From JAGPUQ01 sp963708735 (GTDB lineage Bacteria > Pseudomonadota > Gammaproteobacteria > Pseudomonadales > Porticoccaceae): 64,000 bases of DNA. This document shows positions 41,899 to 51,702 of the stretch, one piece after another. The stretch's first letter is position 1. Every line of letters starts with the position of its first letter. A model generated the notes under the pieces. It had not been told where the DNA came from and did not search any database. It was given only the letters and a program-made list of their open reading frames with translations. The translations under genes were made by a program, and so were the position numbers. The stretch covers positions 62,001 through 126,000 of the forward strand of contig CAVPTW010000022.1 in assembly GCA_963708735.1 (NCBI GenBank), in the 5' to 3' direction.

Positions 41899-43125
41899 TC
41901 AACCGGCCGCTGGAATATCTTCCCGGAGCAGTACTCCCTCGTCATGCATCCGCGTCACTTCCTCTTCCGACAATCCCAGATACCGCTGCAGAATCGCGAC
42001 GTTATGCTCGCCGCGGTAGGGCGTTTCCAGTTCCTCGATGCCGGGATGGTTCTTGAAGCGCAGCGGCATGCCGGGCATCTGAAAGGTCCCGGCGCCGCGC
42101 TGGGTGACCGTGCGCACCGTACCGCGCTGAACCAGATGGGGATGCGCCATGGCTTCAGGCACCGACAGCACCGGCGCGACCGGGATGCGGGCCGCCTCCA
42201 GCTTCTTGATCGAAGCGGCGTCGCTGTCCTGACGTTGCAGCCAGTCCTCGATGATGGCGATCAGCTCGAAGCGGTTGCGGACACGGTCGTTGATGTGCGC
42301 GAAGCGGGCGTCCTCCATCAGTTCCGGCATCTCGATGGCCTTGCAGAACGCCGGCCACTGCTGCGGGGTGGCGACGATCATGATGTAGCCGTCGCGGCCC
42401 TTGAAGGCGCCGGTGGGGCAGAGGATGCGCTGGTGCGAGCCACTGCGGCGCGGTGCCACCTTGCCGTTGCTGGCGCTGTAGACGCCCACCGACATCTCGT
42501 GACAGTGGAAATAGCTGTCGAGCAGAGTGATGTCCAGGTAGTCGCCGCCGCCGCCCATGGCGCGGTTGAACAGCGCGCCGTTGATCGCCGCCAGGGCATG
42601 GGCGCCGGTCATGGTGTCGCCAAGCGCGGCGCCGGGCAGGCTGGGACCTCGATCCTCTTCGCCGATCAGGCTGCTGATTCCGGCATAGGCCTGGCCGATG
42701 TAATCGTAGCCGGGCAGGTCGGCGAGCGGACCGCTCTGGCCGAAGGTGGAGATCGAGCACATGATGAGTTCGGGATTGAGCTGGCTCGCCACCTCCCAGC
42801 CGCAACCCAGTCGTGCGATGGCGCCCGGCGCGAAATTCTCGATCAACACATCCACCTGCTTGATCAGCTTGTGGAGGATCTCCCGTCCGCCCTCGGTCTT
42901 GGGATCCAGACAGAGGCTCTGCTTGCCGCGGTTCTGTTGCAGAAAATAGATGCTGCGCCCGCCCTTCAGATAGCCCAGATAGCGAACCTGGTCGCCGGTG
43001 GGCGCCAGTTCCACCTTGATGATCTCGGCGCCCATCTCCGCCATCATGCGGGTGCAGGACGGGCCCGCGACATGCTGGGTGAAATCCAGCACCTTGATGC
43101 CTTCCAGAATCTGCTTGCGTTTCAC
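41899..43125 (-). CDS. CaiB/BaiF family CoA-transferase
   Basis: A 408-residue class III CoA-transferase moving CoA between carboxylic acids. The N-terminal LEGIKVLDFTQHVAGPSCTR, the segment VDVLIENFAPGAIARLG and the catalytic Asp in PGAALGDTMTGAHALAA are visible. The start is GTG 43125. The substrate is unknown. It is divergent from the acyl-CoA dehydrogenase at 43372, and the two may act in one degradation route. Confidence 0.93.
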   Translation of the reverse strand: MKRKQILEGIKVLDFTQHVAGPSCTRMMAEMGAEIIKVELAPTGDQVRYLGYLKGGRSIYFLQQNRGKQSLCLDPKTEGGREILHKLIKQVDVLIENFAPGAIARLGCGWEVASQLNPELIMCSISTFGQSGPLADLPGYDYIGQAYAGISSLIGEEDRGPSLPGAALGDTMTGAHALAAINGALFNRAMGGGGDYLDITLLDSYFHCHEMSVGVYSASNGKVAPRRSGSHQRILCPTGAFKGRDGYIMIVATPQQWPAFCKAIEMPELMEDARFAHINDRVRNRFELIAIIEDWLQRQDSDAASIKKLEAARIPVAPVLSVPEAMAHPHLVQRGTVRTVTQRGAGTFQMPGMPLRFKNHPGIEELETPYRGEHNVAILQRYLGLSEEEVTRMHDEGVLLREDIPAAG

Positions 43126-43371
43126 GATGTTTAACCCCTGGGTTTGAAATTATTGTGCGGGCATTGGCCCGGTTTGACCTGCAAGCTACTGTGCTGCTTG
43201 CGGCACGTCAATTGGGGTCTATTGCGGTGTTGGCGGCGCTCGCCTGCCCGCCGGCTTGGGTTATGATGGAGCACCCATTATTTTGACGCCGACAATTTGG
43301 CGTGCGGCCCCCGGCCGACCGGCCGGAACCGAGCTGCCGTCGGACTCATCTACAGGCAATCAGGAGCTCCC

Positions 43372-44574
<1,203 letters not shown>

Positions 44575-44599
44575 CCCGCAATCGGTGTTCGGTTTGCAA

Positions 44600-44622
44600 G
44601 GCCCGCCGAAGCGGGCCTTTTT
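44600..44622 (+). terminator. terminator of the acyl-CoA dehydrogenase gene
   Basis: GGCCCGC (44600-44606), loop CGAA, GCGGGCC (44611-44617), then TTTTT. It starts 25 bases after the stop codon. Confidence 0.92.
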
Positions 44623-44656
44623 ATTGGGCTTGTTTTGGCGAAGTGGTTTTAGCGGT

Positions 44657-45061
44657 GGCGTTCGCGCCGGCGGTTTTCCGGGCGACTGGGCGATGTTCGA
44701 TGTGGATGCGATGGCCGCCGGGCAAAATCGCCGCATGATGGCCGAAGCCCTCGACATCATGGTGCGCTTCTGGACCAGCGATGGCGCCTTAGAGCATTGC
44801 GGCGAATTCTGGACCGCGCGGCGACCGGCGGACGAACCGCCGACCCGGTTTCACTTGCAGCCGTACCAGAAACTCCATCCGCCGATCGCGATCACTGCCC
44901 TGAGCCCGGGATCGTCTTCCCCGAAAGTCGCCGGCGCCAGCGGTTACCTGCCCGTGTGCATTGGTCCTGGCGATGGCTATCTGCGCGATAAGTGGCGCAT
45001 CGTTGCGGAGGCGGCCGACGCGGCTGGGCGTACCGCCAAACGTCCAGACTGGCGCCTCTGA
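44657..45061 (+). pseudogene. luciferase-like (LLM) oxidoreductase, internal fragment
   Basis: An open stretch of about 135 codons reading GGVRAGGFPGDWAMFDVDAM, then MAEALDIMVRFWTSDGALEH and PYQKLHPPIAITALSPGS, ending TAKRPDWRL-stop. This is the central part of an LLM-class flavin monooxygenase of the kind that acts on hydrophobic substrates. The first roughly 120 and the last roughly 100 residues of the family are absent, and no start or binding site suits the fragment. It lies between the terminator and a dispersed repeat, suggesting decay by rearrangement. Confidence 0.75.
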
Positions 45062-45071
45062 ACAATCCTGC

Positions 45072-45096
45072 CGTTCGTCCTGAGCCCGTCGGAGGG
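45072..45096. repeat. dispersed palindromic element, copy 1
   Basis: TTCGTCCTGAGCCCGTCGGA and flanks resemble the widespread short palindromic element usually written TTCGTCCTGAGCCTGTCGAA. A related copy is at 47872. It directly follows the broken LLM gene. Confidence 0.5.
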
Positions 45097-45184
45097 TGCA
45101 TGGCAGGCGCCAACAAGCAAATGCTGCTTCAGTTTGACCTTTCGATTGGCTCAGGGCTCACCACGCGCGGATTTATAAGTATTC

Positions 45185-46261
45185 CTAGCCGCTCACTCCA
45201 CCCACCACGGCGTGGCCACCGGCGCGCCAGCGCAACATGCCGCCGGCCAGATTGGCAACGCGCTCGATACCGGCGCGTTGCAGCAGCACGGTTGCCTGGG
45301 CGGATCGACCTCCGGAGCGGCACACCGTTACTATGGGCTTGTCGGTGGCGATCTCGGCGATCCGCGCCGACAGGGTGCCCAGCGGGATGAGCTGGGCGCC
45401 CGAGATATGCCCGAGCGGGCCTTCGAATTCGTCGGGCTCGCGCACATCCAGTACGTGCACGGCATCGAGGTGCTCCTCCAGCCAGCCCGGGTCGATCTCC
45501 CAGAGTCCCGCGAAGGTATAGGTCAGCGGTGCCCAGTCGGATGTATCGTCCGGTGCCACGCCGGTCTCGGGACGGCCGCATTTGAGGTTGGCGGGTACCG
45601 CGATATCGATTTTCTTGGGATGGGGCAGGTTGAGATTGTTCATGTAACCGGCAAAATCCCTCTCACTGATCTGCCCACCGCAGCGCGGGTTATAGCGCTT
45701 TTCTTCGCCGACGCTGGTCACCGTGAGGCCATGGTAATCATGGCCCGGGTAAAGGTGGGTGGCGTCGGGCAGGGAAAATATCTGGGTATGAATGGAGCGG
45801 TACAGGCGCCCTGCGTCGCCCTGCTGGAAATCCGTGCGGCCGCAGCCGCGAATCAGCAGGGCATCGCCAGTGAAGGCCATGCTTTCGTCATCCAGCACAT
45901 AGGTGAGGCAGCCGTTGGTGTGCCCGGGTGTTTCGCGGACCTCAAGATAGCGACCGCCGAACTTGACGTGCTCGCCCTGGCGCAGATAGCGGTCCGCGCC
46001 CTCGACCCCGGAATTGGCGGCGATCAGGATATCGGCGCCGGTGCGCTGCTTGAGCAGCCAGGCGCCGGTGATGTGATCAGCGTGGCAGTGGGTATCCAGC
46101 ACCGCAATCAGCTTCAGTCCAAGTTCCGTGATCAGTGCGGTATCGCGGCGCGCCTGCTCGAACACCGGATCGATGAGCACCGCAGCGCCGGTGTCGCCGT
46201 CGCCGAGCAGATAGGTGTAGGTGGACGATTCCTGGTCGAACAATTGACGAAAGACAAGCAT
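45185..46261 (-). CDS. persulfide dioxygenase-rhodanese fusion protein
   Basis: A 358-residue two-domain protein. Residues 1 to about 235 form an ETHE1-like metallo-beta-lactamase domain with THCHADHITGAWLLKQRTG, ETPGHTNGCLTYV, FTGDALLIRGCGRTDF and YPGHDY, the set of Fe(II) persulfide dioxygenases. Residues about 260-358 form a rhodanese domain with active-site loop VCRSGGRSAQ. The fused enzymes oxidise glutathione persulfide to sulfite and exchange it with thiosulfate, so a role in sulfide detoxification is expected. It stands alone here. Confidence 0.92.
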   Translation of the reverse strand: MLVFRQLFDQESSTYTYLLGDGDTGAAVLIDPVFEQARRDTALITELGLKLIAVLDTHCHADHITGAWLLKQRTGADILIAANSGVEGADRYLRQGEHVKFGGRYLEVRETPGHTNGCLTYVLDDESMAFTGDALLIRGCGRTDFQQGDAGRLYRSIHTQIFSLPDATHLYPGHDYHGLTVTSVGEEKRYNPRCGGQISERDFAGYMNNLNLPHPKKIDIAVPANLKCGRPETGVAPDDTSDWAPLTYTFAGLWEIDPGWLEEHLDAVHVLDVREPDEFEGPLGHISGAQLIPLGTLSARIAEIATDKPIVTVCRSGGRSAQATVLLQRAGIERVANLAGGMLRWRAGGHAVVGGVSG

Positions 46262-46498
46262 GGTCCGATTCCCGTTGCAGCGGTCGAGTGGGATCGATTC
46301 TAGGGCAAGTGACTCGCCGTGGCGATGCGAGTACTTGGCTTATGTCAAGTCATCGCCATCGGTGTGCGCACATTCCCGACACCGGGGTCCGGTGTCGGGC
46401 ACCGACTGGCGGCAGGATATTGTATGAGTTAACTTACTCCGCCTGAATATTTTTCTCAATCCCGCGTCGCCCAGCGGCACCACCACAGGAGACCCCCG

Positions 46499-47581
46499 AT
46501 GGAATGCGGAATACAGATGCTGTTCCAGAACCCCGGCAACCTCAGCGATGCAGAGGTCTACACCGCCGAGCTCAAGCTCGCCAAACTGGCCGAGCCATTC
46601 GGTTTCGATTCCCTCTGGTGCGTCGAACACCATTTCACCGATTACACCATGTGTCCGGATGTCACCCAGTTTCTGAGCTACATGGCCGGCTGTACCAGCC
46701 GCATCAAGCTGGGTACCGGCGCGGTGATCCTGCCCTGGCACGATCCGCTGCGCGTGGCCGAAGAAATCGCGCTGCTCGATTACTACAGCAATGGTCGTAC
46801 CATTCTCGGCATGGGCCGCGGACTGGCGCGCCTGGAATACGAAGGGTTTCGGGAGGATATGAACCAGAGCCGCACCAAGTTCAACGAAGCGGCCCGGATG
46901 ATCACCACGGCGCTCGAAACCGGATTCGCCGAATACGACGGTGAAGTGGTCAAGCAGCCCCGCGTCGAAATCCGCCCACGGCCGTTGAAAAGCTTTGCCG
47001 GCCGCACTTTCTCGGTAGCCATGTCGCCGGATTCCATCGACGCCGGTGCCGAACTCGGGTCCCAGATCATGCTGTTCATGCAACGCCCCATCGAGCAGAT
47101 GGCCGCCGAAGTGAACCGCTACCGGGAGCTGTACCGCAAACACCACGGACGCGAGCCGCTGCCGGTGCTGTGCAACGATTTCATCATCTGCGACGACAGT
47201 GCCGAGCGCGCCGAAGAGATGGCCCGCAAGTACATCGCCGCCTACTTCCTCACCGCCGCCAAGCACTACGAGATGGCGGGCTCCCACTTCGCCGGCACCA
47301 AGGGCTACGCCGCCTACGGCGATGCCGCCAAGATGCTTCAGGAGCTCGGCCTCGACAAGGTGGCGGACGCCTTTGTCGATTTCCAGGTCTGGGGCACGCC
47401 GCAGCAGATTTTCGAAAAACTCGAAACCCGCCAAAAAGATCTGGGCGATTTCCAGATCAATGGTTGCTTCAGCTTTGCAGGCATGCCCTATGACTATTGC
47501 GAGCGCAGCATGAAGCTGTACGGGGCGCGCTGTATCCCTGAGTTGCATAACTGGAAAAGCCCAAACGCCAGCGCCGCCTGA
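46499..47581 (+). CDS. LLM class flavin-dependent oxidoreductase
   Basis: A 360-residue bacterial-luciferase-like TIM-barrel enzyme. The N-terminal GIQMLFQNPGNLSDAEVY, then FDSLWCVEHHFTDYTMCPDV and RIKLGTGAVILPWHDPLRVA, are family landmarks, and GRTILGMGRGLARLEYEGF marks the phosphate region. Cofactor choice (FMN or F420) cannot be told by eye. It lies 4 kb upstream of the F420 genes on the same strand. RBS AGGAGACCCCCG. Confidence 0.9.
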   Translation: MECGIQMLFQNPGNLSDAEVYTAELKLAKLAEPFGFDSLWCVEHHFTDYTMCPDVTQFLSYMAGCTSRIKLGTGAVILPWHDPLRVAEEIALLDYYSNGRTILGMGRGLARLEYEGFREDMNQSRTKFNEAARMITTALETGFAEYDGEVVKQPRVEIRPRPLKSFAGRTFSVAMSPDSIDAGAELGSQIMLFMQRPIEQMAAEVNRYRELYRKHHGREPLPVLCNDFIICDDSAERAEEMARKYIAAYFLTAAKHYEMAGSHFAGTKGYAAYGDAAKMLQELGLDKVADAFVDFQVWGTPQQIFEKLETRQKDLGDFQINGCFSFAGMPYDYCERSMKLYGARCIPELHNWKSPNASAA

Positions 47582-47962
47582 CGGATTGGTGTTGACGGCA
47601 GGTGCGCGGATTGTGGTGTTTGACACGGCAGTGTTCGCGCACCTATCCAGCCGCTCAGCTGGTGGGGTGCCTGCGGGGCGGGTTCCCCCATGATTTATTG
47701 CGGTTTCACCGGGCCGGCGTTTTTGAAATCAGGCTCTGTTGAACTGCAAGGGGTTGCGGCATCGCGAAAGATCATTCGGCTGTTTTATCGTGTTGCAACG
47801 CGCCGCTTTTGTGACATGAATCCAGGAAACCTCTGATCAATTCCTTCGCTCCTTCGCTCCTTCGTCAGGGCTCTCCTGAGCTCCGTCGAAGGGTCGGACC
47901 ATCAACGGAATCAGGTTATTCAGAGCATCCCCAAGGATGGGCGACGATCACCGGAGATCATC
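47582..47962. other. gene-free stretch with dispersed repeat
   Basis: No gene seen in 381 bases. It holds a small tandem CTTCGCTC repeat near 47844-47864 and the palindromic-element copy at 47872-47893. The promoter of the lipoprotein gene is presumably in the last 70 bases. Confidence 0.5.
47872..47893. repeat. dispersed palindromic element, copy 2
   Basis: TCTCCTGAGCTCCGTCGAAG resembles copy 1 at 45072 and the common TCCTGAGCxxGTCGAAGG element. It sits in an intergenic region, as such elements usually do. Confidence 0.45.
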
Positions 47963-48448
47963 ATGTCAATGCGTCGAAGCGCGTTACTCATACTGCTCGC
48001 CTTTGGCGTATTGCTACAGGGCGGTTGCGCCGCTCTTCAGGGCCACGAACCCATTCAGGTCATGATTGCGGGCATTGAGCCGCTGCCGGCCGAGGGGTTG
48101 GAGTTGCGCATGCTGATCAAACTGCGTATTCAAAATCCCAATGACTTCCCGGTGGACTTCAATGGCGTGTCGGTGCAGATGGATGTGCAAGGCAAGCGCT
48201 TCGCCACGGGCGTCAGCGATGTCAGTGGCAGTGTGCCGCGTTTTGGCGAGACCATCATCGGCGTCCCGGTGAGTGTTTCGGTGTTCGGCGTTGCGCGTCA
48301 GGCGGTCGATGTCCTGACCAGCGAATACCGGGGGAAGCTCGTCTATGAGATGAGCGGAAGACTCGCCGGACCCGCGTTCAATAGCCTACGCTTCACATCA
48401 AGGGGCGAGTTGACGTTGCCTGCGGAAATCTTCACGAGTGGCCAGTGA
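47963..48448 (+). CDS. LEA type 2 (WHy domain) lipoprotein
   Basis: A 161-residue lipoprotein. The signal sequence SALLILLAFGVLLQGGCA has a lipobox ending in Cys22. The remainder is a LEA14/WHy beta-sandwich: LEMRxL-like strand LELRMLIKLRIQNPNDFPVD, then FNGVSVQMDVQGKRFATGVS and VPRFGETIIGVPVSVSVF. The NPNDFPV motif is the family hallmark. It is probably attached to a membrane facing the periplasm. The function is unknown, though some homologues relate to stress. Confidence 0.88.
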   Translation: MSMRRSALLILLAFGVLLQGGCAALQGHEPIQVMIAGIEPLPAEGLELRMLIKLRIQNPNDFPVDFNGVSVQMDVQGKRFATGVSDVSGSVPRFGETIIGVPVSVSVFGVARQAVDVLTSEYRGKLVYEMSGRLAGPAFNSLRFTSRGELTLPAEIFTSGQ

Positions 48449-48642
48449 GCCGGCGAAGCGCTCGCGGTCGTACCCGGTGCCCGGCGGGTTGCAGAAAAGC
48501 ATTGCGGAAGCTCCGCCTCAGCACGCTCGATGGTGATGTGAGTTTCTTCGGGCTCTATATTTGGTAGCGCCGTTCATTCTACGGGGCAACTCCGCCACGT
48601 CATACGCTATCAATATCACTCCGTTGCCCACACGGATTTGTC

Positions 48643-49377
48643 CTAAAACCCTTCATCCTCCCGCAAGAATCGCCACTGGCCGACCGGCAAGTTCCCCAGC
48701 CGCACGCGGCCGATGCGCACGCGCTTGAGTCCGGTGACCCGCAGACCCACCAGCTCGCACATGCGGCGGATCTGGCGCTTGCGGCCTTCCCGGAGCACGA
48801 AACGCAGTTGTTCCGGATTGGCCCAGCTCACCTTGGCCGGGCGCAGTTTTTTGCCGTCGAGTTCGAGGCCGTGGTTGAGCAGCGCCAGCGACGGACGGTC
48901 GAGGTTGCCTTCGACGCGCACCAGATATTCTTTTTCCACGGTCGAATTCTCGCCGACCAGTTGGCGTGCCACGCGGCCATCCTGGGTCAGCACCAGCAGT
49001 CCGGTGGAATCGATATCGAGTCGGCCGGCCGGGGCAAGGCCTTTCAGGTGGCTCATCTGAAACCGTTGCTTGTCGCCGGATGCCTGGGTCTGCGCCGAGA
49101 TCAGCGTGACGGCAGGTTGATGGCCGTCTTCCGCCTGGCCGGAAACATAGCCGATGGGCTTGTGCAGCAGAATGGTGACCTGCCGCGCCTGACTCGCCTG
49201 CGCCTGCGCCCCCAGCGTGATCACCGCATCCGGCGCGGCACGGGTGCCGAGCTGCGTGACCCGCTCGCCGTTCACGAATACCAGTCCGCGCTCGATGTAG
49301 GCATCTGCTTCGCGCCGCGAGCACAGGCCGCGCTCGGCCATGAGTTTGGAAATGCGGATGCCGCCCGGATCATTCAT
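48643..49377 (-). CDS. rRNA pseudouridine synthase, RluF/RsuA family
   Basis: A 244-residue enzyme with an N-terminal S4 domain (ISKLMAERGLCSRREADAYI) and the RsuA-type catalytic domain. The catalytic Asp is in GRLDIDSTGLLVLT, and GRKRQIRRMCELVGLRV and LKRVRIGRVRLGNLPVGQW follow. The order of motifs fits RluF, which modifies 23S rRNA U2604 and tRNA-Tyr, better than RsuA. A second family member (rsuA) is at 60010. Confidence 0.88.
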   Translation of the reverse strand: MNDPGGIRISKLMAERGLCSRREADAYIERGLVFVNGERVTQLGTRAAPDAVITLGAQAQASQARQVTILLHKPIGYVSGQAEDGHQPAVTLISAQTQASGDKQRFQMSHLKGLAPAGRLDIDSTGLLVLTQDGRVARQLVGENSTVEKEYLVRVEGNLDRPSLALLNHGLELDGKKLRPAKVSWANPEQLRFVLREGRKRQIRRMCELVGLRVTGLKRVRIGRVRLGNLPVGQWRFLREDEGF

Positions 49378-49433
49378 GGTATGTGCACCGCCGGGCGGTG
49401 ACGCGACGGATAGCGGCGCGGGTTCGCATCATC

Positions 49434-50473
49434 TCAGCCGAAAATCTCCGCCATCAGTTCCACCGCCTGGGTGTTGGCGTCGGACAGCAGCAGGGTGCCG
49501 ACCTGGCCGCGCTGGGCGGCTTGGCCCAGCGCTGGGCACGGTCGCGGATGCGCGCCGGCGGGCCGACCAGATTGCAGGCGTCGACCAATGCGTCCGGTAC
49601 GGCGGCGGCGGCTTCTTCCTTGCGGCCTTCCAGATAGAGATCCTGGATTTTTACCGCGGCTGCTTCATAGCCCAGGCGTTTGGCGTAGTCGTTGTAGAAA
49701 TTCTTGCTGCGCGCGCCCATGCCGCCGATGTAGAGCGCGAGGTTGTTTTTGAGCGGTTTCATGCAGGCGGCCAGATCGTCGCCGATCACCACGCGCACGA
49801 AAGGCGCGACGTCGAAATCCTTCAGCGATTTGTCCTTGCCGGCGGCGGCGAAGCCATCCTGGATGGGTTTTTCGAAGACATCGAAGCGCTCCGGGTCCAT
49901 CCACACCGGGAAGAATCCATCGGCCACTTCGGCCGCCGCCTTGACGCCCGCGGGCGTGATGTTGGCGCTGTAGATCGGGATCGGGGCGTCGCAGTGGAGG
50001 ATGCTTTTCAGCGGCTTGCCGAGCCCGGTCGCGCCCGGCCCGCGATAGGGCAGTTGGTACATTTCTCCGTCGAAACTCACCGGCGCTTCGCGGGCGAAAA
50101 TCTGTTTCATGATCTGGATGTATTCCTTCAGCCGCGTGACCGGCTTGCCGTAGGCCACGCCGTGCCAACCCTCGACCACCTGGGGACCGGAGGCGCCCAG
50201 GCCCACGATGAAGCGGTTGTCCGAGAGGTGGGACAGGGTCATGGCGGTCATCGCCGCCATCGCCGGGGTGCGTGCCGGCATCTGCATGATGGCGGTGCCG
50301 GCGCGGATGCGGGTGGTGTTGGCGAGAATCCAGGCCGCGGTGGTCACGGCGTCCGAACCGTAGGCTTCGGCGGTCCACACCGAGTCGTAGCCCAGGTTTT
50401 CGGCGTGGCGGATTACCTCCAGCGGCACCTTCACCTTGTTACCGGAATAGCCGGTCATCAGTCCGAGTTTCAT
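49434..50473 (-). CDS. LLM class F420-dependent oxidoreductase, one frame break
   Basis: A luciferase-like enzyme of about 346 residues resembling actinobacterial F420-dependent oxidoreductases: MKLGLMTGYSGNKVKVPLEV, then GYDSVWTAEAYGSDAVTTAA and FIVGLGASGPQVVEGWHGVA. Near 49517-49522 a base is missing: after RIRDRAQRWAK the frame runs into a premature stop at 49454. The expected AAQRGQVGTLLLSDANTQAV ending continues in another frame to a stop at 49434. The gene is divergent from the LLM gene at 50581, 107 bases apart, beside the F420 genes. Confidence 0.88.
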
Positions 50474-50580
50474 GGTCGATCCCCCGTGGTTATCTGGATG
50501 TGGTTGCGGCCCGTGGCCGGTGTTTGGCGCTACCATAGCAGACACACCACAGCCGCAGAAAATCATAAGAGGAGGAGGCA

Positions 50581-51612
50581 ATGGATATCGGTATCCTGTT
50601 TTCGTTTCGCAATCCGGCGTTCAACCGGGTGCCCTGGACCACGACCTACGCCGACGAGCTGGACCTGACCGTTGCCGCGGAAGAACTGGGTTACGACCAC
50701 GTCTGGCTCAGTGAGCACCATTTTGTGGACGACGGCTATTCGCCTTCGCTGCTGCCCATCGCGGCGGCAATAGCGGCGCTGACGCGCAGCATCCGCATCG
50801 GCACCTATGTGATGCTGCTGCCGCTGCACAATCCGGTGCGGGTCGCCGAGGATGCGGCGACAGTCGATGTGATTTCCGGCGGACGCTTCGATCTGGGTGT
50901 CGGCCTCGGCTACCGGCCTGGGGAGTTCACCGGCATGGGTATCTCCAGATCCGAACGCGCGGCCCGCTTTCAGGAAGCCCTGCCGGTGATCCAGCGCCTG
51001 CTGGCGGGGGAAACCCTGTCGCTCGACGGGCGGTTCAACCAGTTCGAAGACGTCCGCATCACGCCGCCGCCGGCCCAGCGCCAACTGCCGATCTGGGTCG
51101 GTGCGCGCGGCGACCGGGCGCTGGAGCGCGCCGCCCAGCTCGGCTGTCATCTCGCTTCCATCGGCGCGCCCGGTCACCGCGAGCGCTATCTGGCCGCGCT
51201 CGCAGCCCATGGCCGCCGTGCCGAAGACCACCATATCGGCCAGCTCGCGGTGGTCTATGTGGCTGACACCCAAGAACAGGCGTGGCGGGAGAGCGGCCGC
51301 GCGATCCATCATGTGATCCGCGAATATCAGGCTTGGGCTGAGGAGTCGGGGGATGAGAGCGGCGATGCCCTGGCGACCATGGCGGTGCCGCCCGCCGAGG
51401 AGTTCATGGCCGGGCGCGTTGCCGAGGTGATGGGCCGCCCTGCTATGATTGGCGACCCCGAGCAGGTGTATCAGGGACTCCGCGCGTTTTTGGAGGTGAC
51501 GCCGGCAACCCATCTGGTGCTGATGATGGCGCTGCCGGGCATGGACCCCGAATGCACCCGCAACAGCATGGAATTGTTCGCCCGCGCGGTGATGCCCCGG
51601 CTCAAAGGCTGA
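50581..51612 (+). CDS. LLM class flavin-dependent oxidoreductase
   Basis: A 343-residue luciferase-like enzyme: MDIGILFSFRNPAFNRVPWT, then YDHVWLSEHHFVDDGYSPSL and IGTYVMLLPLHNPVRVAEDA, with GRFDLGVGLGYRPGEFTGMG. This resembles TIGR03619/LLM proteins of unknown substrate; the use of FMN or F420 is undecided. It follows a strong AGGAGGAGG ribosome binding site. It lies 90 bases upstream of npdG on the same strand, so it may belong to the F420 transcription unit. Confidence 0.9.
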   Translation: MDIGILFSFRNPAFNRVPWTTTYADELDLTVAAEELGYDHVWLSEHHFVDDGYSPSLLPIAAAIAALTRSIRIGTYVMLLPLHNPVRVAEDAATVDVISGGRFDLGVGLGYRPGEFTGMGISRSERAARFQEALPVIQRLLAGETLSLDGRFNQFEDVRITPPPAQRQLPIWVGARGDRALERAAQLGCHLASIGAPGHRERYLAALAAHGRRAEDHHIGQLAVVYVADTQEQAWRESGRAIHHVIREYQAWAEESGDESGDALATMAVPPAEEFMAGRVAEVMGRPAMIGDPEQVYQGLRAFLEVTPATHLVLMMALPGMDPECTRNSMELFARAVMPRLKG

Positions 51613-51702
51613 TCCACTGATCCGCCCGGCCGGCAGCGTCCCGGTCGGGCCAGCTTTCAATCAACCACCCAATCCATCACCCACCCGTACAGGAAACCTG
51701 GC

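Noticed and set aside
41524..41945. Minus-strand frames reading REGFEPSIPVRVYSLSRGAP
   Set aside because: This is the antisense translation of tRNA-Ser and its repeated 3' end, a common false protein call.
41944..43134. 396-codon plus-strand frame opposite the CaiB/BaiF gene
   Set aside because: Shadow of the transferase; no family resemblance.
46340..47626. 428-codon minus-strand frame opposite the LLM gene at 46499
   Set aside because: Antisense shadow without motifs.
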